Below, one piece after another: positions 25,523 to 34,386 of a DNA stretch of 64,000 bases. Under the pieces are notes generated by a model that saw only the letters and a list, made by a program, of their open reading frames with translations, did not search any database and was not told the DNA's origin. This stretch comes from Cyathus striatus. Lineage: Eukaryota; Basidiomycota; Agaricomycetes; Agaricales; Nidulariaceae. How positions within the stretch are numbered: the stretch's first letter is position 1; the number at the start of each line of letters is the position of its first letter. The translations under genes and the position numbers were made by a program. The stretch spans positions 1,674,001-1,738,000 of the forward strand of contig JAOVFP010000013.1 in the NCBI GenBank assembly GCA_025738555.1. Reading direction: 5' to 3'.

Positions 25523-25711
25523 AAATGTGGCACATTGTGATGGGTCATAACCACTCAGGAGGTTCTCCAGAATTTAGTGATGTTGGAGTGTGACACAAAA
25601 ATTTGACTCCAGCTTAGCAACCAGTGCTGAGTTATGCATGACCATTTCCAGAATAAGCAATGCTAGAGAAGGACCCTACCAAATGAAGCTGAGAATGGCT
25701 ATTAGACTTTC

Positions 25712-26320
25712 TGTCATGTCCCGTTCTATTCCACTAGGGACAAGAACCTCGGAGTAGATAGTCTAATAGCGGAGTAACTTGTACAACGTTAGTAGGGTGT
25801 GTGGAGATGATGAACAAGTACGGGAGTAGTGGAACATTGGCTTCAACTTGTGTGTTGCGCCCCTTGGACTTCCAGTTCCGTATTTAGAACAAAGTGGAGT
25901 AAGTGGCAAAATAGCGGAGTTGGCTCAAGGCCCAAGTGGGAGAAGGGTGTAAACGTAGTTGATTTGAAACTAAAGTATATCTACATTACAGGAGTAGTTT
26001 ATATAGTAAACTACTTTGTCCGAATGCATACGGAGTAATGCCCATGGGTATGTGGCATCCTAGGGTTAAGTAAACTCCATGAAATGTAGAACATGATAAA
26101 CTAGTAGTATGCCTCTAGATTATAGTCATAGGAGAAATGGCCGTGGCCAGAGAACGAGGTAGTAATATTAAAGGGAAGGAACAAGTAAACAGATACAAGT
26201 AAACATTAGTAAGGAAGAGTTCAATATATAACAAGTATACATAGTCCGGAGGAAACGTACTAAAAGCGGAGTAAACCCGGAGTTGACTCCAATGGTACAG
26301 GGATTGTCATGGATATGACA
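25712..26320. mobile_element. Solo LTR of a retrotransposon, 609 bp, with 5-bp target duplication
   Basis: It starts TGTCATGTCC and ends GGATATGACA, the TG...CA inverted ends of an LTR. CTTTC is duplicated exactly on both sides (25707-25711 and 26321-26325). There is no internal coding region and no second LTR, so recombination between LTRs probably removed the body. The LTR contains about ten copies of GGAGTA or CGGAGT-like hexamers spaced irregularly. It is inserted in the host element of the 12.65-kb nest just outside the Plavaka-type element. Confidence 0.9.
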
Positions 26321-26340
26321 CTTTCAGTGAGCGTGATTCA

Positions 26341-26595
26341 TTGCGGAAACGGCAACTACTTTATTTCACTATGACATGTATTATGTACAGTAAAAAAATT
26401 CTGTGCATAGAGCCCGTTGGTCACTGGTTTGTTACTCCCGAGTCCCCAACTCTACGACAAGAAAACAATGCGAGGCCCCTCGCAAGAGCTCATATCTTGC
26501 GTTCATCACCTTTGAAATCTTGTAAAAAACCTCTCAGATGCTCTAACAGATGGGTAGATATTAATGCACTGCCTTCTGAAAGTGATGACGACTAG
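26341..26595 (+). other. 84-codon ORF in the nest, origin unknown
   Basis: The frame ends in NRWVDINALPSESDDD, an acidic tail such as many transposases have. It is the only ORF in the residual part of the host element right of the solo LTR. I cannot assign it, and it may be a remnant of the host element's transposase or chance. Confidence 0.25.
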
Positions 26596-26771
26596 TGTAT
26601 TATTGAAAGACTGTTATTGGTAGATTTTTTCTGATTTTTATACAATTTTTGAGACCATTTTTATCGAAAAAAAAACCTATGTCACACAAGTTCCTGCTAA
26701 GCAACCGGGTCGCCGTTATGCGTGACAAACTACCATTTTAGCAACACAATGGGGCCTGCGTTGTGCGTGAT

Positions 26772-26797
26772 CGTTGCATCCATACAGGTAGGGACAG
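26772..26797 (-). repeat. Right terminal inverted repeat of the 12.65-kb nest
   Basis: 26 bases, the exact reverse complement of 14147-14172, followed by TATA. Confidence 0.9.
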
Positions 26798-26878
26798 TAT
26801 AGGTACACCTATGAAACAAGTTACATTGGCCCGGTTCCCTGCGCTAACAAAGGTTACAGTTTTAATCCTTCATTACCC

Positions 26879-27700
26879 TAGGCTTCTAAAACCATCCTCG
26901 TAAGATTGTACCAGGACTTGGATTTCAGAAATTAACTGATAGGAGAGTTAGGAGAGTTCTCTTGAATCTTAGTATGGTATCACTGCCAAAAGACAATGAC
27001 CGGTGTCGGGATTTATATATGGAAGCGAGAATTCATTGACGTGTGAAATTGGACATTTTATCTAAGCGAGTTATTTCTTACGAGTGGCTCCCGAGGTATT
27101 GTCACATCGCCGATATCCCCGGTTACAATGTTTGCCAGCCTCCCTCGCGAGTTTGGCCATTACGATTTGTTTTTTGTAGCTGTCTCTTATGTACGGCCTT
27201 TCGAGCGAGGTGAGAGGATGGTTTTAGGAGCCTGTCATTCCAACTCGGTCTAGCACCCTGGCTCCAGGGGGAAAGTAGCTGAGGGGGTTGGGGGGGTAGG
27301 GTCAGTGTACTGGCCCAGGACATGAAAAGGAGTGTGCCGCTGGGAGGGTGGGCAAAACTCCTGTCACGATTTGCTACTATTCTCCCGTGGTGCTGTGTGA
27401 TGTACGGTCACCGACTCTGAGGATCTTATATTCAATCTATGTTATGGACTATCAGTGATCACAGAGCAGGTGGTAAATGATGCATTCTATTTGAAAGTAC
27501 AGATGGGTGGGTGGGTAGGAAAAATATTACTGGGACTACGGTACTGCTGAGTTATTCTACGAAAAACTGAGAGGGCGGTAAGTTGCTTCTGGTTGCGTGC
27601 TGGTACAGCGGAAAAAGGCAGGAAATTTTCGGTTGCCTCTGTTTGCCGCCTAGTTGGACGCTGCGGCCGGCGCTACCCGGCTGCCGGTAGCTTAGCTAAT
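26879..27700. other. About 820-bp insertion in the 3' flank of the first cupin gene
   Basis: The duplicated flank at 31140-31170 runs directly from CTTCATTACCC to TCCTTTCCGTT. In this copy the same two stretches are about 820 bp apart. The insert has no clear inverted ends. It contains a G-rich tract near 27270-27300 and, close to its right end, a hairpin-forming GCTACC...GGTAGC (27671-27692). It could be an insertion here or a deletion in the other copy, though the near-seamless second copy favours insertion. Confidence 0.55.
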
Positions 27701-27778
27701 GACTCAACTCCTTTCCGTTGACTGTAACAGGGTTGGCGCCTACATTGACACAATTGGTCAACAAAATCTAAAGCTTCT

Positions 27779-28333
27779 TCAGACAAACATGGACCTACCT
27801 AGCATGATGAAGTAAATCCGTGTCCATTCATTACTCTCGTTGATCCACTTATGAATAGTGCTTCGTTGGCAGATGACATCTCCCTCATTTAGCGTCGTTC
27901 TCTTCCCATCGTCAAGTTCGAGAACAATTGAGCCTTTGGCAACAATCACATAGCCCAATGTGACCGTACGATGGAATGGCTATAGGTATGTAAGTCAGGC
28001 CTTGAGCAAATAGTATTGTTCACGAATCCCACATACTGAGGTAGATCCAGGTGCGTAGTCGGCGCATCGAAAGGTCGATCCTTCCGGACTCAAAAAACTG
28101 AGGTCTGTCTTAGCCTCGTCCACAAACGACCCAGTTGTTATTTCGCTGTCGATCGATGCAGGAACTGTCTTCGTTCGATAAAAGTCATGGAATGATGTTT
28201 GGCTAATGCGTGGCGCGACCAATCTTGGAGTAGCCGTCTCGTCTACGATGAAAGTAGACTTTCCATCAGCCGTGTGGCCAGTAAGCACGCGGCGGATGCT
28301 GGGCAAAGTCGATGGGTTGGTGCTTGAGGACAT
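27779..28333 (-). CDS. Small cupin-domain protein, copy 1
   Basis: Two exons, 28037-28333 and 27779-27979, join in phase 0 across a GTATGT...TAG intron, giving 165 residues. The N-terminal exon starts MSSSTNPSTLPSIRRVLTGH and contains HDFYRTKTVPAS. The second exon carries the cupin core: PFHRTVTLGYVIVAKGSIVLEL, then EGDVICQRSTIHKWIN, with histidines in HRT and IHKW as possible metal ligands. Proteins of this size and layout are common in fungi as 'cupin_2' proteins without a proven reaction. A TATTTAAA box sits 113-120 bp upstream of the ATG. It is nearly identical to the second copy at 31227-31781; exon 2 differs at VI versus GI after TLxY. Confidence 0.85.
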
Positions 28334-28445
28334 GATTCTAATGGGCAAGAGTTGAACAGACGTTTAGTGAAATGCTATAGAAGATGTATGTAAGAGCAGA
28401 GAAAAACGAGTAGTGTGTGGTGAGGTAAAGCAAGCCCAGGACGAG

Positions 28446-28453
28446 TTTAAATA
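28446..28453 (-). promoter_or_regulatory. TATA-like box of cupin copy 1
   Basis: TATTTAAA on the minus strand, 113-120 bp upstream of the ATG and conserved at the same distance in the second copy. Confidence 0.5.
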
Positions 28454-29188
28454 GTTCGTATCGGATGACCTCCCGTAAATATGATCTCGGATATAATTAG
28501 CAACGCTGTACATATTTACTGGTATCTAGGGGACGAACAGTTAGAAATTGTTGCAAAGACAAAGATCCTAATGCAAATGATTGATAGTGCTGAAACTATT
28601 GACATACTATAGATAGCGTTAGGTGCCCACCAATCACGTATTCCTAATATCCAATTGAATTGATTGCAACCAAGTAGATGGCAGGACCACATCCGTCGTA
28701 CCGAACGAGTGACATGGGTCCGTCGTATAGTAGTAAAAAATAGTGACATAAGACAACAAAGTGAACGGATGTGAAACAATATGTGACAATAATATTCTGC
28801 CTGCGCCAGTTGAATTTCCATTGAACAGACCGGGGAACGTTGTTAGCCAGCGTCATAAAACTAGCAGCAAAGACAGCCTTTTGAAGTGGCGGTGTAAATA
28901 GACACCCTGGCCTCGAGAATTCTAATATCGCATTGTATGACTGTAAGACTACTGCTTACTTGCTGTTTCCATGTCATGCCTAAAATTGAAAAATTATATT
29001 TTGGCACGCTATATACACGTAACACGCAGATTCCTCGTATACCACTTCTCATAACTTGGCTTCATTCCCTCCTAATTTATATTCAGTTCCACCTTCTCTC
29101 TTGTGTTCACTATGTCACTCCAAAATTCACATAATTTTGATGTAAAATATCCTCTAAAAGACTAAATCCGATGTTTAATCTTTTTCCG

Positions 29189-30469
29189 ATGGATGAAGAA
29201 GAAGGTAATAGTTAGTCGTGTCTTAATCAGTATTGCTCTAACTCTCCCTTATATTCGTGTATTCATGTACTTCAGGGCTCCATCTTCTCGCACAAGTTGC
29301 TTGTCTCGAAGCAGGTCACCGATCTACAGAGCGCGGCGACTCCCCTAAATGGCATCCCGAAACAATGATCGCCGTACTTCACGTTATCATGAATTGGGTT
29401 AGCTCTGAAGAACTGAATAGACATATACTATGGTTACATGAGCCTGCTGGAGCTGGAAAATCGTCGTTTCTGAAAGATGCCACAATGAAAAGAAACTACT
29501 TTAATATCGGGCTTCTTCTTTTCTCGGACGGTTTCCCGGAGAAATGATGGAAATAGGCTTGTTCCCACCCTCCTTTTCGCGTCTCTTGCTTTGCTCACTT
29601 ATGTACGAGAGCTGACGACCTACATAGTTTGCTTACATCCCATACTGCTCATAAATCAGGGCGCACATTCGTATTCGAAGACTATACGCGGTCTCATTTA
29701 CCACTCCCATATACAATATACGATTTCGCATTGCGAAATACGAGGATTCCGCTTAATGCGTTTATTTCGGGGCCTACGGCTGGAGGCTCTGTCTCCTCCT
29801 CCTCCCCACCCAACACGCAAGGAAAAGAAAAACATCTACCAATTTCCGCATCATACTACACACAACTATGCTTTTCAGCAGAAGAAGAAATTGACGCAGC
29901 GGACGCGTCGAAAGGCGCTGATGGTGTTGAGTTGGTGAGGTGGTGGAGGGAGCGGTTGAGGGGTGTTAATGAGCGGGGTGTTAGGTGTGTTAGGGTTCGA
30001 GAGGGAGATGCTGGTGTGGGGAATGATGAGGGGGAGGGGAAGAGGAAGGGAAGGAAAGGGATGAGGAGGGTTATTGATCGGTAGTACGTGTTTCCTTCTT
30101 CGTTGGTTTTGGTTTTGGTTTATTGCATACCAACTTGCCACCACAATACCTGAAGCAAATGATATCATCATCGACCAGATTGAACAAGACCCTACTATAT
30201 TAGAGGCATCGATGGAAATACAAATGAGGAAGCTAGTCTTGGAACCTCTGACTCAGTTAAAAACAGGAGCCAAGAAGTCTCAATATTCTCATATCCCGTG
30301 CCAGGTAGTTATTGATGGTCTAGATGAATGCCAAGATTGTCAACTGCTGTCCAGAATAATAACTGTCATTTCTAACATTCACATACAATTGCCAGTCAAT
30401 TTGTGGTTCTTCACTACTAGCAGGCCGGAATTGGAGATTAGAAACACATTTGATTCGGAACGCAAATGA
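29189..30469 (+). pseudogene. NACHT-domain NTPase fragments, interrupted
   Basis: A 22-nt exon (29189-29210, MDEEEGN) and its GTTAGT...CAG intron reproduce the start of the NACHT gene at 1096-3316. Exon 2 from 29276 reads LHLLAQVACLEAGHRS, then Walker A EPAGAGKSS, and then frameshifts (FSRTVSRRNDGNRLVPT is in another frame). At about 29575 the homology stops and resumes at about 30119 as AYQLATTIPEAND, with Walker B QVVIDGLDEC and TTSRPELEIRN. The 545 bp in between is foreign to the NACHT gene. The homology ends at about 30460. This is a rearranged copy of the left-end NACHT locus and cannot make a full protein. Confidence 0.85.
29575..30118 (+). pseudogene. Captured exon fragment inserted inside the NACHT copy
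   Basis: About 545 bp with no match in the other NACHT copies. One frame is open through RTFVFEDYTRSHLPLPY, TRIPLNAFISGPTAGG, ISASYYTQLC and VRWWRERLRGVNERG. I recall such motifs from an agaricomycete family of predicted glycosyltransferase-like proteins (NRTFVFDDY and ISGPTAGGP signatures), but I cannot name the family with certainty. The frame ends at a stop near 30083 and has no start of its own. It looks like a piece of a host gene placed in the pseudogene. Confidence 0.5.
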
Positions 30470-30529
30470 TACGTGATTATATTCCTATCATCATACTGTG
30501 TTTAACTTCCCCACTCTCGTTCTTTCACA

Positions 30530-30660
30530 GCAGTGGCATCCCAAGCTTACTCTGTATCGTCTGCTAGTGATACTCACTACGTTGGGATTCGGGATTTCGA
30601 AGGCGGTACTGAGCTATCAAGCCTATCAAGGTCGTTCAATCGTGCCCATCACGTTGGTAA
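30530..30660 (+). pseudogene. Fragment of family A membrane-protein exon 1
   Basis: The plus strand reads QWHPKLTLYRLLVIL, TLGFGISKAVLSYQ and RSIVPITL, matching codons of exon 1 of the gene at 5435-7069. A 9-bp internal repeat (CCTATCAAG) gives SYQAYQGRS in place of SYQGHS. The copy stops abruptly at a perfect hairpin at 30641-30673. Confidence 0.85.
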
Positions 30661-30673
30661 CGTGATGGGCACG
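30641..30673. repeat. Perfect 15-bp inverted repeat with 3-nt loop at a fusion junction
   Basis: CGTGCCCATCACGTT, GGT, then the exact reverse complement. The left arm is membrane-gene sequence; the right arm is not present in that gene. The kinase-derived sequence begins 13 bp later. Confidence 0.9.
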
Positions 30674-30685
30674 ATTATTATAAAA

Positions 30686-31070
30686 TTCCATGAGGCGATG
30701 AACTTGGTACTGTAGATGAACACTTGTAATACGTGTGACCTACCGTACTATGTCATGACAGTAGCTCGGAACTCGCGGCTTGCCAGTGCCTCCAACCGCA
30801 TGGGTCACCAACACGATTAACTAGGCTCACACTACTATGTTTAGAGCCTTTGAAGCCATTTCCATGGACTCAACAAGGCTTAACATCTCGATAACTTTTG
30901 CGTACATAGGCACTCTGATTCGGAAATATGATGGTCTGTAGGCTTCTGTGGGCCCTGTTTGTTTATTGCTGCGACAACTCTCTGTTAGGGGTACTCCCAC
31001 TCAGCTGTCTGTAAACCCTTTTACTTCATTATCCTTCACAAATTAGTGAGTGTGTCACTCATCATTGTTC
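30686..31070 (+). pseudogene. 3' end and flank of the SRPK-like kinase gene, duplicated
   Basis: TTCCATGAGGCGATGAACTT at 30686 matches the last codons of the kinase (13781-13813), and similarity continues for about 350 bp into its 3' flank (13814-14140). Only the final FHEAMNLVL codons are present, so no kinase can be made. The flank leads straight into the second cupin locus, which fixes the ancestral order kinase then cupin. Confidence 0.88.
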
Positions 31071-31226
31071 TATAAGTATAGGTACGTCTATGAAGCAAGA
31101 TACATTGGGTCCCTTGCGCTAACAAAAGTTATAGCTTTAATCCTTCATTACCCAATTCCTTTCCGTTAACCGTAACAGGGCTGGCGCCTACATTGACACA
31201 ATTGGTCAACAAAATCTAAAGCTTCT

Positions 31227-31781
31227 TCAGACAAACATGGACCTACCTAGCATGACGAAGTAAATCCGTGTCCATTCATTACTCTCGTTGATCCACTTAT
31301 GAATAGTGCTTCGTTGGCAGATGACATCTCCCTCATTTAGCGTTGTTCTCTTCCCATCGTCAAGTTCGAGAACAATTGAGCCTTTGGCAACAATCCCATA
31401 GTCCAATGTGACCGTACGATGGAATGGCTATAGGTATGTAAGTCAGGCTTCCAGTAAACAGTATTGTTCACGAATCCCACGTACTGAGGCAGATCCAGGT
31501 GCGTAGTCGGCGCATCGAAAGGTCGATCCTTCCGGACTCAAAAAACCGAGGTCTGTCTTAGCCTCGTCTACGAACGACCCGGTTGTTATTTCGCTGTCGA
31601 TCGATGCAGGAACTGTCTTTGTTCGATAGAAGTCGTGGAGTAAGTTTTGGCTAATGCCTGGCGCGATCAATCTTGGAGTAGTCGTCTCATCTACGATGTA
31701 AGCAGACTTTCCATCGGATGTGTGGCCAGTAAGCACGCGGCGGACGCTGGGCAAAGTCGACGGGTTGGTGCTTGAGGACAT
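31227..31781 (-). CDS. Small cupin-domain protein, copy 2
   Basis: Exons 31485-31781 and 31227-31427 join across a GTACGT...TAG intron; 165 residues, like copy 1. It starts MSSSTNPSTLPSVRRVLTGH. The cupin core reads PFHRTVTLDYGIVAKGSIVLEL and EGDVICQRSTIHKWIN. Lengths of both exons are identical to copy 1 and most differences are silent or conservative, so both copies look functional. The donor differs (GTACGT here, GTATGT there). The family is known for small-molecule or metal binding in a beta-barrel; no substrate can be inferred here. Confidence 0.85.
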
Positions 31782-31893
31782 GATTCTAATGGGTAAGAGT
31801 TGAGCAGACGTTTAGTGAAATGCAGTAGAAGATGTATGTAAGAGCAGAGAAAAACGAGTAGTGTGTGGTGAGGTAAAGCAAGACCAGGACGAG

Positions 31894-31901
31894 TTTAAAT
31901 A
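31894..31901 (-). promoter_or_regulatory. TATA-like box of cupin copy 2
   Basis: TATTTAAA on the minus strand, 113-120 bp upstream of the ATG, conserved with copy 1. Confidence 0.5.
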
Positions 31902-32430
31902 GTTCTTATCGGATGACCTCCCGTAAATATGACCTCGGATATAATCAACAGCACTGGCATGTATCCAGGGATTCGGAACAGTTATAAATTGTTGCAAAGA
32001 TAAGTAAAGATCCTAATGCAAATGATTGATATAAGTACTATAGATAGCGTTGGTGCCCACCAATCATGTATTCATAACATCCAATTGGCTATTGCAACCT
32101 TGATTGCTACCCAATTACAATCAAGTTGACGGCAAGACCTGGCAAGATCACATCCGTCGTGCCGAATGACTCGGAGTGGCATGGATCCGTCGTACAGTAC
32201 TTAGTAAAATATAGTGACATAAGACGATAATGTGAGTGAATGTGAACCAAGCTACAATATGTGATAATAATTTTCTGCTTGCCAGTGCGCCAGTTGAACC
32301 ATTGAACCGACGGGAAACGCCCCTAGCCAGTGTGGTGAAACTAGTGTAGCAAGTTGGATCGATTCGTCATAAGGTTACAGCGCGGTGTAATTAGAGGCCT
32401 GGTCTCGAGGAATTCTAACAAGTATGCGAG

Positions 32431-33730
32431 TGACTATTGTTTCAATCCATCCTAGTTCTATCCCCCCAATACATCGTATAAGATCTTCCCTACGATATTC
32501 GGCTTGAAGTTGGCAAGCACATGCCTACTACTATCTAGAAACTCGCTGCTTGCTCACTGAGGCGAATGATCTGAAAGAACTACGTAGAACAGATCATCTC
32601 TATCAATAATCTCTGTGCGTGCCGATGTGCGAAATTCAGAGGCAGCTTCTTGGCAGCTTCAGCCAAAAAAACATAAAGAAATAAGGCCGGCAAGCGGCAC
32701 AGCCCACTACCTGAACAATTTGATTAGTAGATTGAACAAGGACTCGGACAACAGCGGATGTGATACACTTTCACTCCTACTCTGGCCATTGGGAGTGATA
32801 TCAATATGCAGTCTTTTTCAGTTAAATGAGCTGCTAGAGTGCTTTGTGAGAATATGCCTGAAGTAGTTGTCGATGGAGTAGAGGTTGATAGGGCTATGAG
32901 AAGCTGTGGGGTGTATAAGCTCTAGTGTTTCTCTTATAAATGGTGTGCGGCACAGCTTGGAAGCCGGAACAATAAGTGAATGTAAGTTAGTAACTAACAT
33001 GCAGCATAGCGTAGCTCGACACACGGTACATATATTAAGAGCTAGAACGAGCTCGAAACTCGTCGTTGCCTTAATTACTTTTTCAAAATATATTTTCCTT
33101 TTGGAAGTTTAAATTAAGCGACTAGTAGCTGTCATACTGGTATAGTTTCAACTGGGCGAACAGTGTAGTGTGCTGGACAAAAGAACTCGAAAGGCAACAT
33201 AGCCTAGTGGCTCAATGTAACGTAACGGTCATGAGCTTGTAACTCAATGTTGCTCTGTAATCTCTCGATGTCCGCAGAATTCTTATAATAAAGTTTTTGA
33301 CACACCTGTAGAGATTTTGTATACTTTCATATTTGTCGTATATCCGTTCCTTAGGTAATCATGGACAAAAGTTAACATACATTGTAACTGCAATACCTCC
33401 CGTAGCGAATGACTCAGAAAAAATGGTATACACCGTTACGTCTGACACTGTATTTTCATTCCTGTAAAATCCTCCACTGAGCAAAACGAGGGATATACGA
33501 TATCCGAAGAAGATATATGTTGAGATTCCCGTACTCAGTTGAAGTCCGCTTCCTTTTCTAATCACAATATAATTACTCCATTACTTATACACACTGTGGT
33601 ATAAGAGACGCAATATACCAATGGTCCAATTCGCAAAATCAAAGGGGTGGGATGTACATATATGTACAGGCCCATTAACCCATTTTACCATTTGTCTTCC
33701 CCTCATCTAATTCTATCGAATAGGCAATGA
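32431..33730. other. Intergenic with one half of a direct repeat; no gene
   Basis: Contains a stretch at about 32720-32875 that recurs at 33735-33885 in direct orientation (shared GAACAAGGACTCG and GCGGATGTGATACACT). Otherwise I recognise nothing. A 68-codon minus-strand ORF at 33359-33565 is hydrophobic but unplaced. Confidence 0.35.
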
Positions 33731-33840
33731 TAGGTTGAACAAGGACTCGCACAATAGCGGATGTGATACACTCTACTCCTACTCTAGTCATTGAGATTGA
33801 TACGAATGTGTTGTCGTTTTCAGTTGAATGAACTACTAGA

Positions 33841-34386
33841 ATGCTCTGTGAAAGTATGCCGGAAGTCATTAACGAACACGATAAAAGGCCGGGATCTCTC
33901 GATATTTGGTATAACAATTGCGTTGCGAAGCCCGATGATCCTAGGTTGGTCGAAATGCTCTCAGGGTCCACTCCGTACGCAGATGTGCGCAACCTTGCGG
34001 ACGCCTATGTATCTGCATTGGAAAAGGATGAAGCTGGTGGAGAGAGATTTACAATTGCATCAGGCGAGTGTTTCTGCATCATACTATGATGAAACATGGC
34101 TCACATTAAAGGTGCACACCACAGAGGATATAACGTGGCAGCAATGGAGTACGTGTATCCCGATATTCGCTCGATTGAAGGTTACTGAGCTAGATTTATA
34201 GTCGACATCGCCAACAATGTTCAATCTACAGCATCATTCACTCACCTACTACCTAAAGGAAAGCCCGGTATTGCGCCGGGAAAGATGGTAACTTTCGATG
34301 CAAGCAAGGAAGCTTGTCTTATTGGTATGAAGTTTAGGATGGTAGACGAAACTGTGAGAAATATGTTGGAGCAGTTTTCGAAGTGA
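33841..34386 (+). pseudogene. 3' part of an extended short-chain dehydrogenase / NAD-dependent epimerase gene
   Basis: The frame reads MLSGSTPYADVRNLADAYVSALEKDEAGGERFTIAS. Then, across two introns, it gives TTEDITWQQW and IDIANNVQSTASF, LLPKGKPGIAPGK, MVTFDASKEACLIGMKFRMVDETVRNMLEQFSK and a stop at 34384-34386. This is the C-terminal half of an extended SDR (dihydroflavonol-reductase-like), with the usual VDVRDLADAHVxALE motif as ADVRNLADAYVSALE. The N-terminal Rossmann fold with its GxxGxxG NAD(P)-binding loop is not found upstream, where a repeated stretch (32.7 and 33.7 kb) sits instead. One donor (GC at about 34066) is unusual. The gene is probably truncated. Confidence 0.7.

Larger units (their letters stand above)
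18305..25606. mobile_element. Plavaka-type (CACTA-related) DNA transposon with DUF6698-like gene and transposase
   Basis: Long inverted repeats flank two genes. The best-conserved part is 18359-18431 against 25452-25522, sharing ACAGCCGTTTGCAGAAATC and GTGCCATTTTCGGCAATT. Weaker similarity continues outward to TCAAATTT / CAACATCA on both sides (18305 and about 25606). Exact termini and target duplication could not be fixed by eye. Inside are a plus-strand DUF6698-like gene and a minus-strand Plavaka transposase, converging tail to tail. The inverted repeats include telomere-like CCTAACCC units (18418-18438, reverse at 25455-25466). Confidence 0.75.
14147..26797. mobile_element. 12.65-kb nested transposon bounded by perfect 26-bp inverted repeats
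   Basis: The left terminus 14147-14172 starts CTGTCCCTACCTG, and 26772-26797 is its exact reverse complement over 26 bases. TATA flanks both ends (14143-14146 and 26798-26801), a 4-bp target duplication (or TA, since TATA is ambiguous). The paralogous locus at about 31050-31090 has the same left flank (TCACTCATCA) and right flank (TATAGGTAC) joined with nothing between, so it is an empty site. Subtracting the pogo element (2.85 kb), the Plavaka element (about 7.3 kb) and the solo LTR (0.6 kb) leaves about 1.9 kb of the host element. That remainder shows no transposase, so the host may be a small non-autonomous element that collected others. Confidence 0.8.
26798..28930. repeat. Segmental duplication, copy 1 (with first cupin gene)
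   Basis: From TATAGGTAC at 26798 through the cupin gene and its upstream region to about 28930 the sequence matches 31077-32430 in the same orientation, apart from the 820-bp insertion and small indels. Confidence 0.8.
31077..32430. repeat. Segmental duplication, copy 2 (with second cupin gene)
   Basis: Same-orientation match to 26798-28930, lacking both the 820-bp insertion and the 12.65-kb transposon nest. Confidence 0.8.

Noticed and set aside
25755..26285. CRISPR-like or satellite array from the GGAGTA hexamers
   Set aside because: Spacing is irregular, the units are only six bases, and the whole stretch is inside a solo LTR of a eukaryotic genome.
14147..26797. Starship-like giant mobile element
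   Set aside because: No tyrosine-recombinase captain gene is seen, and the element has inverted repeats and two unrelated nested transposons.
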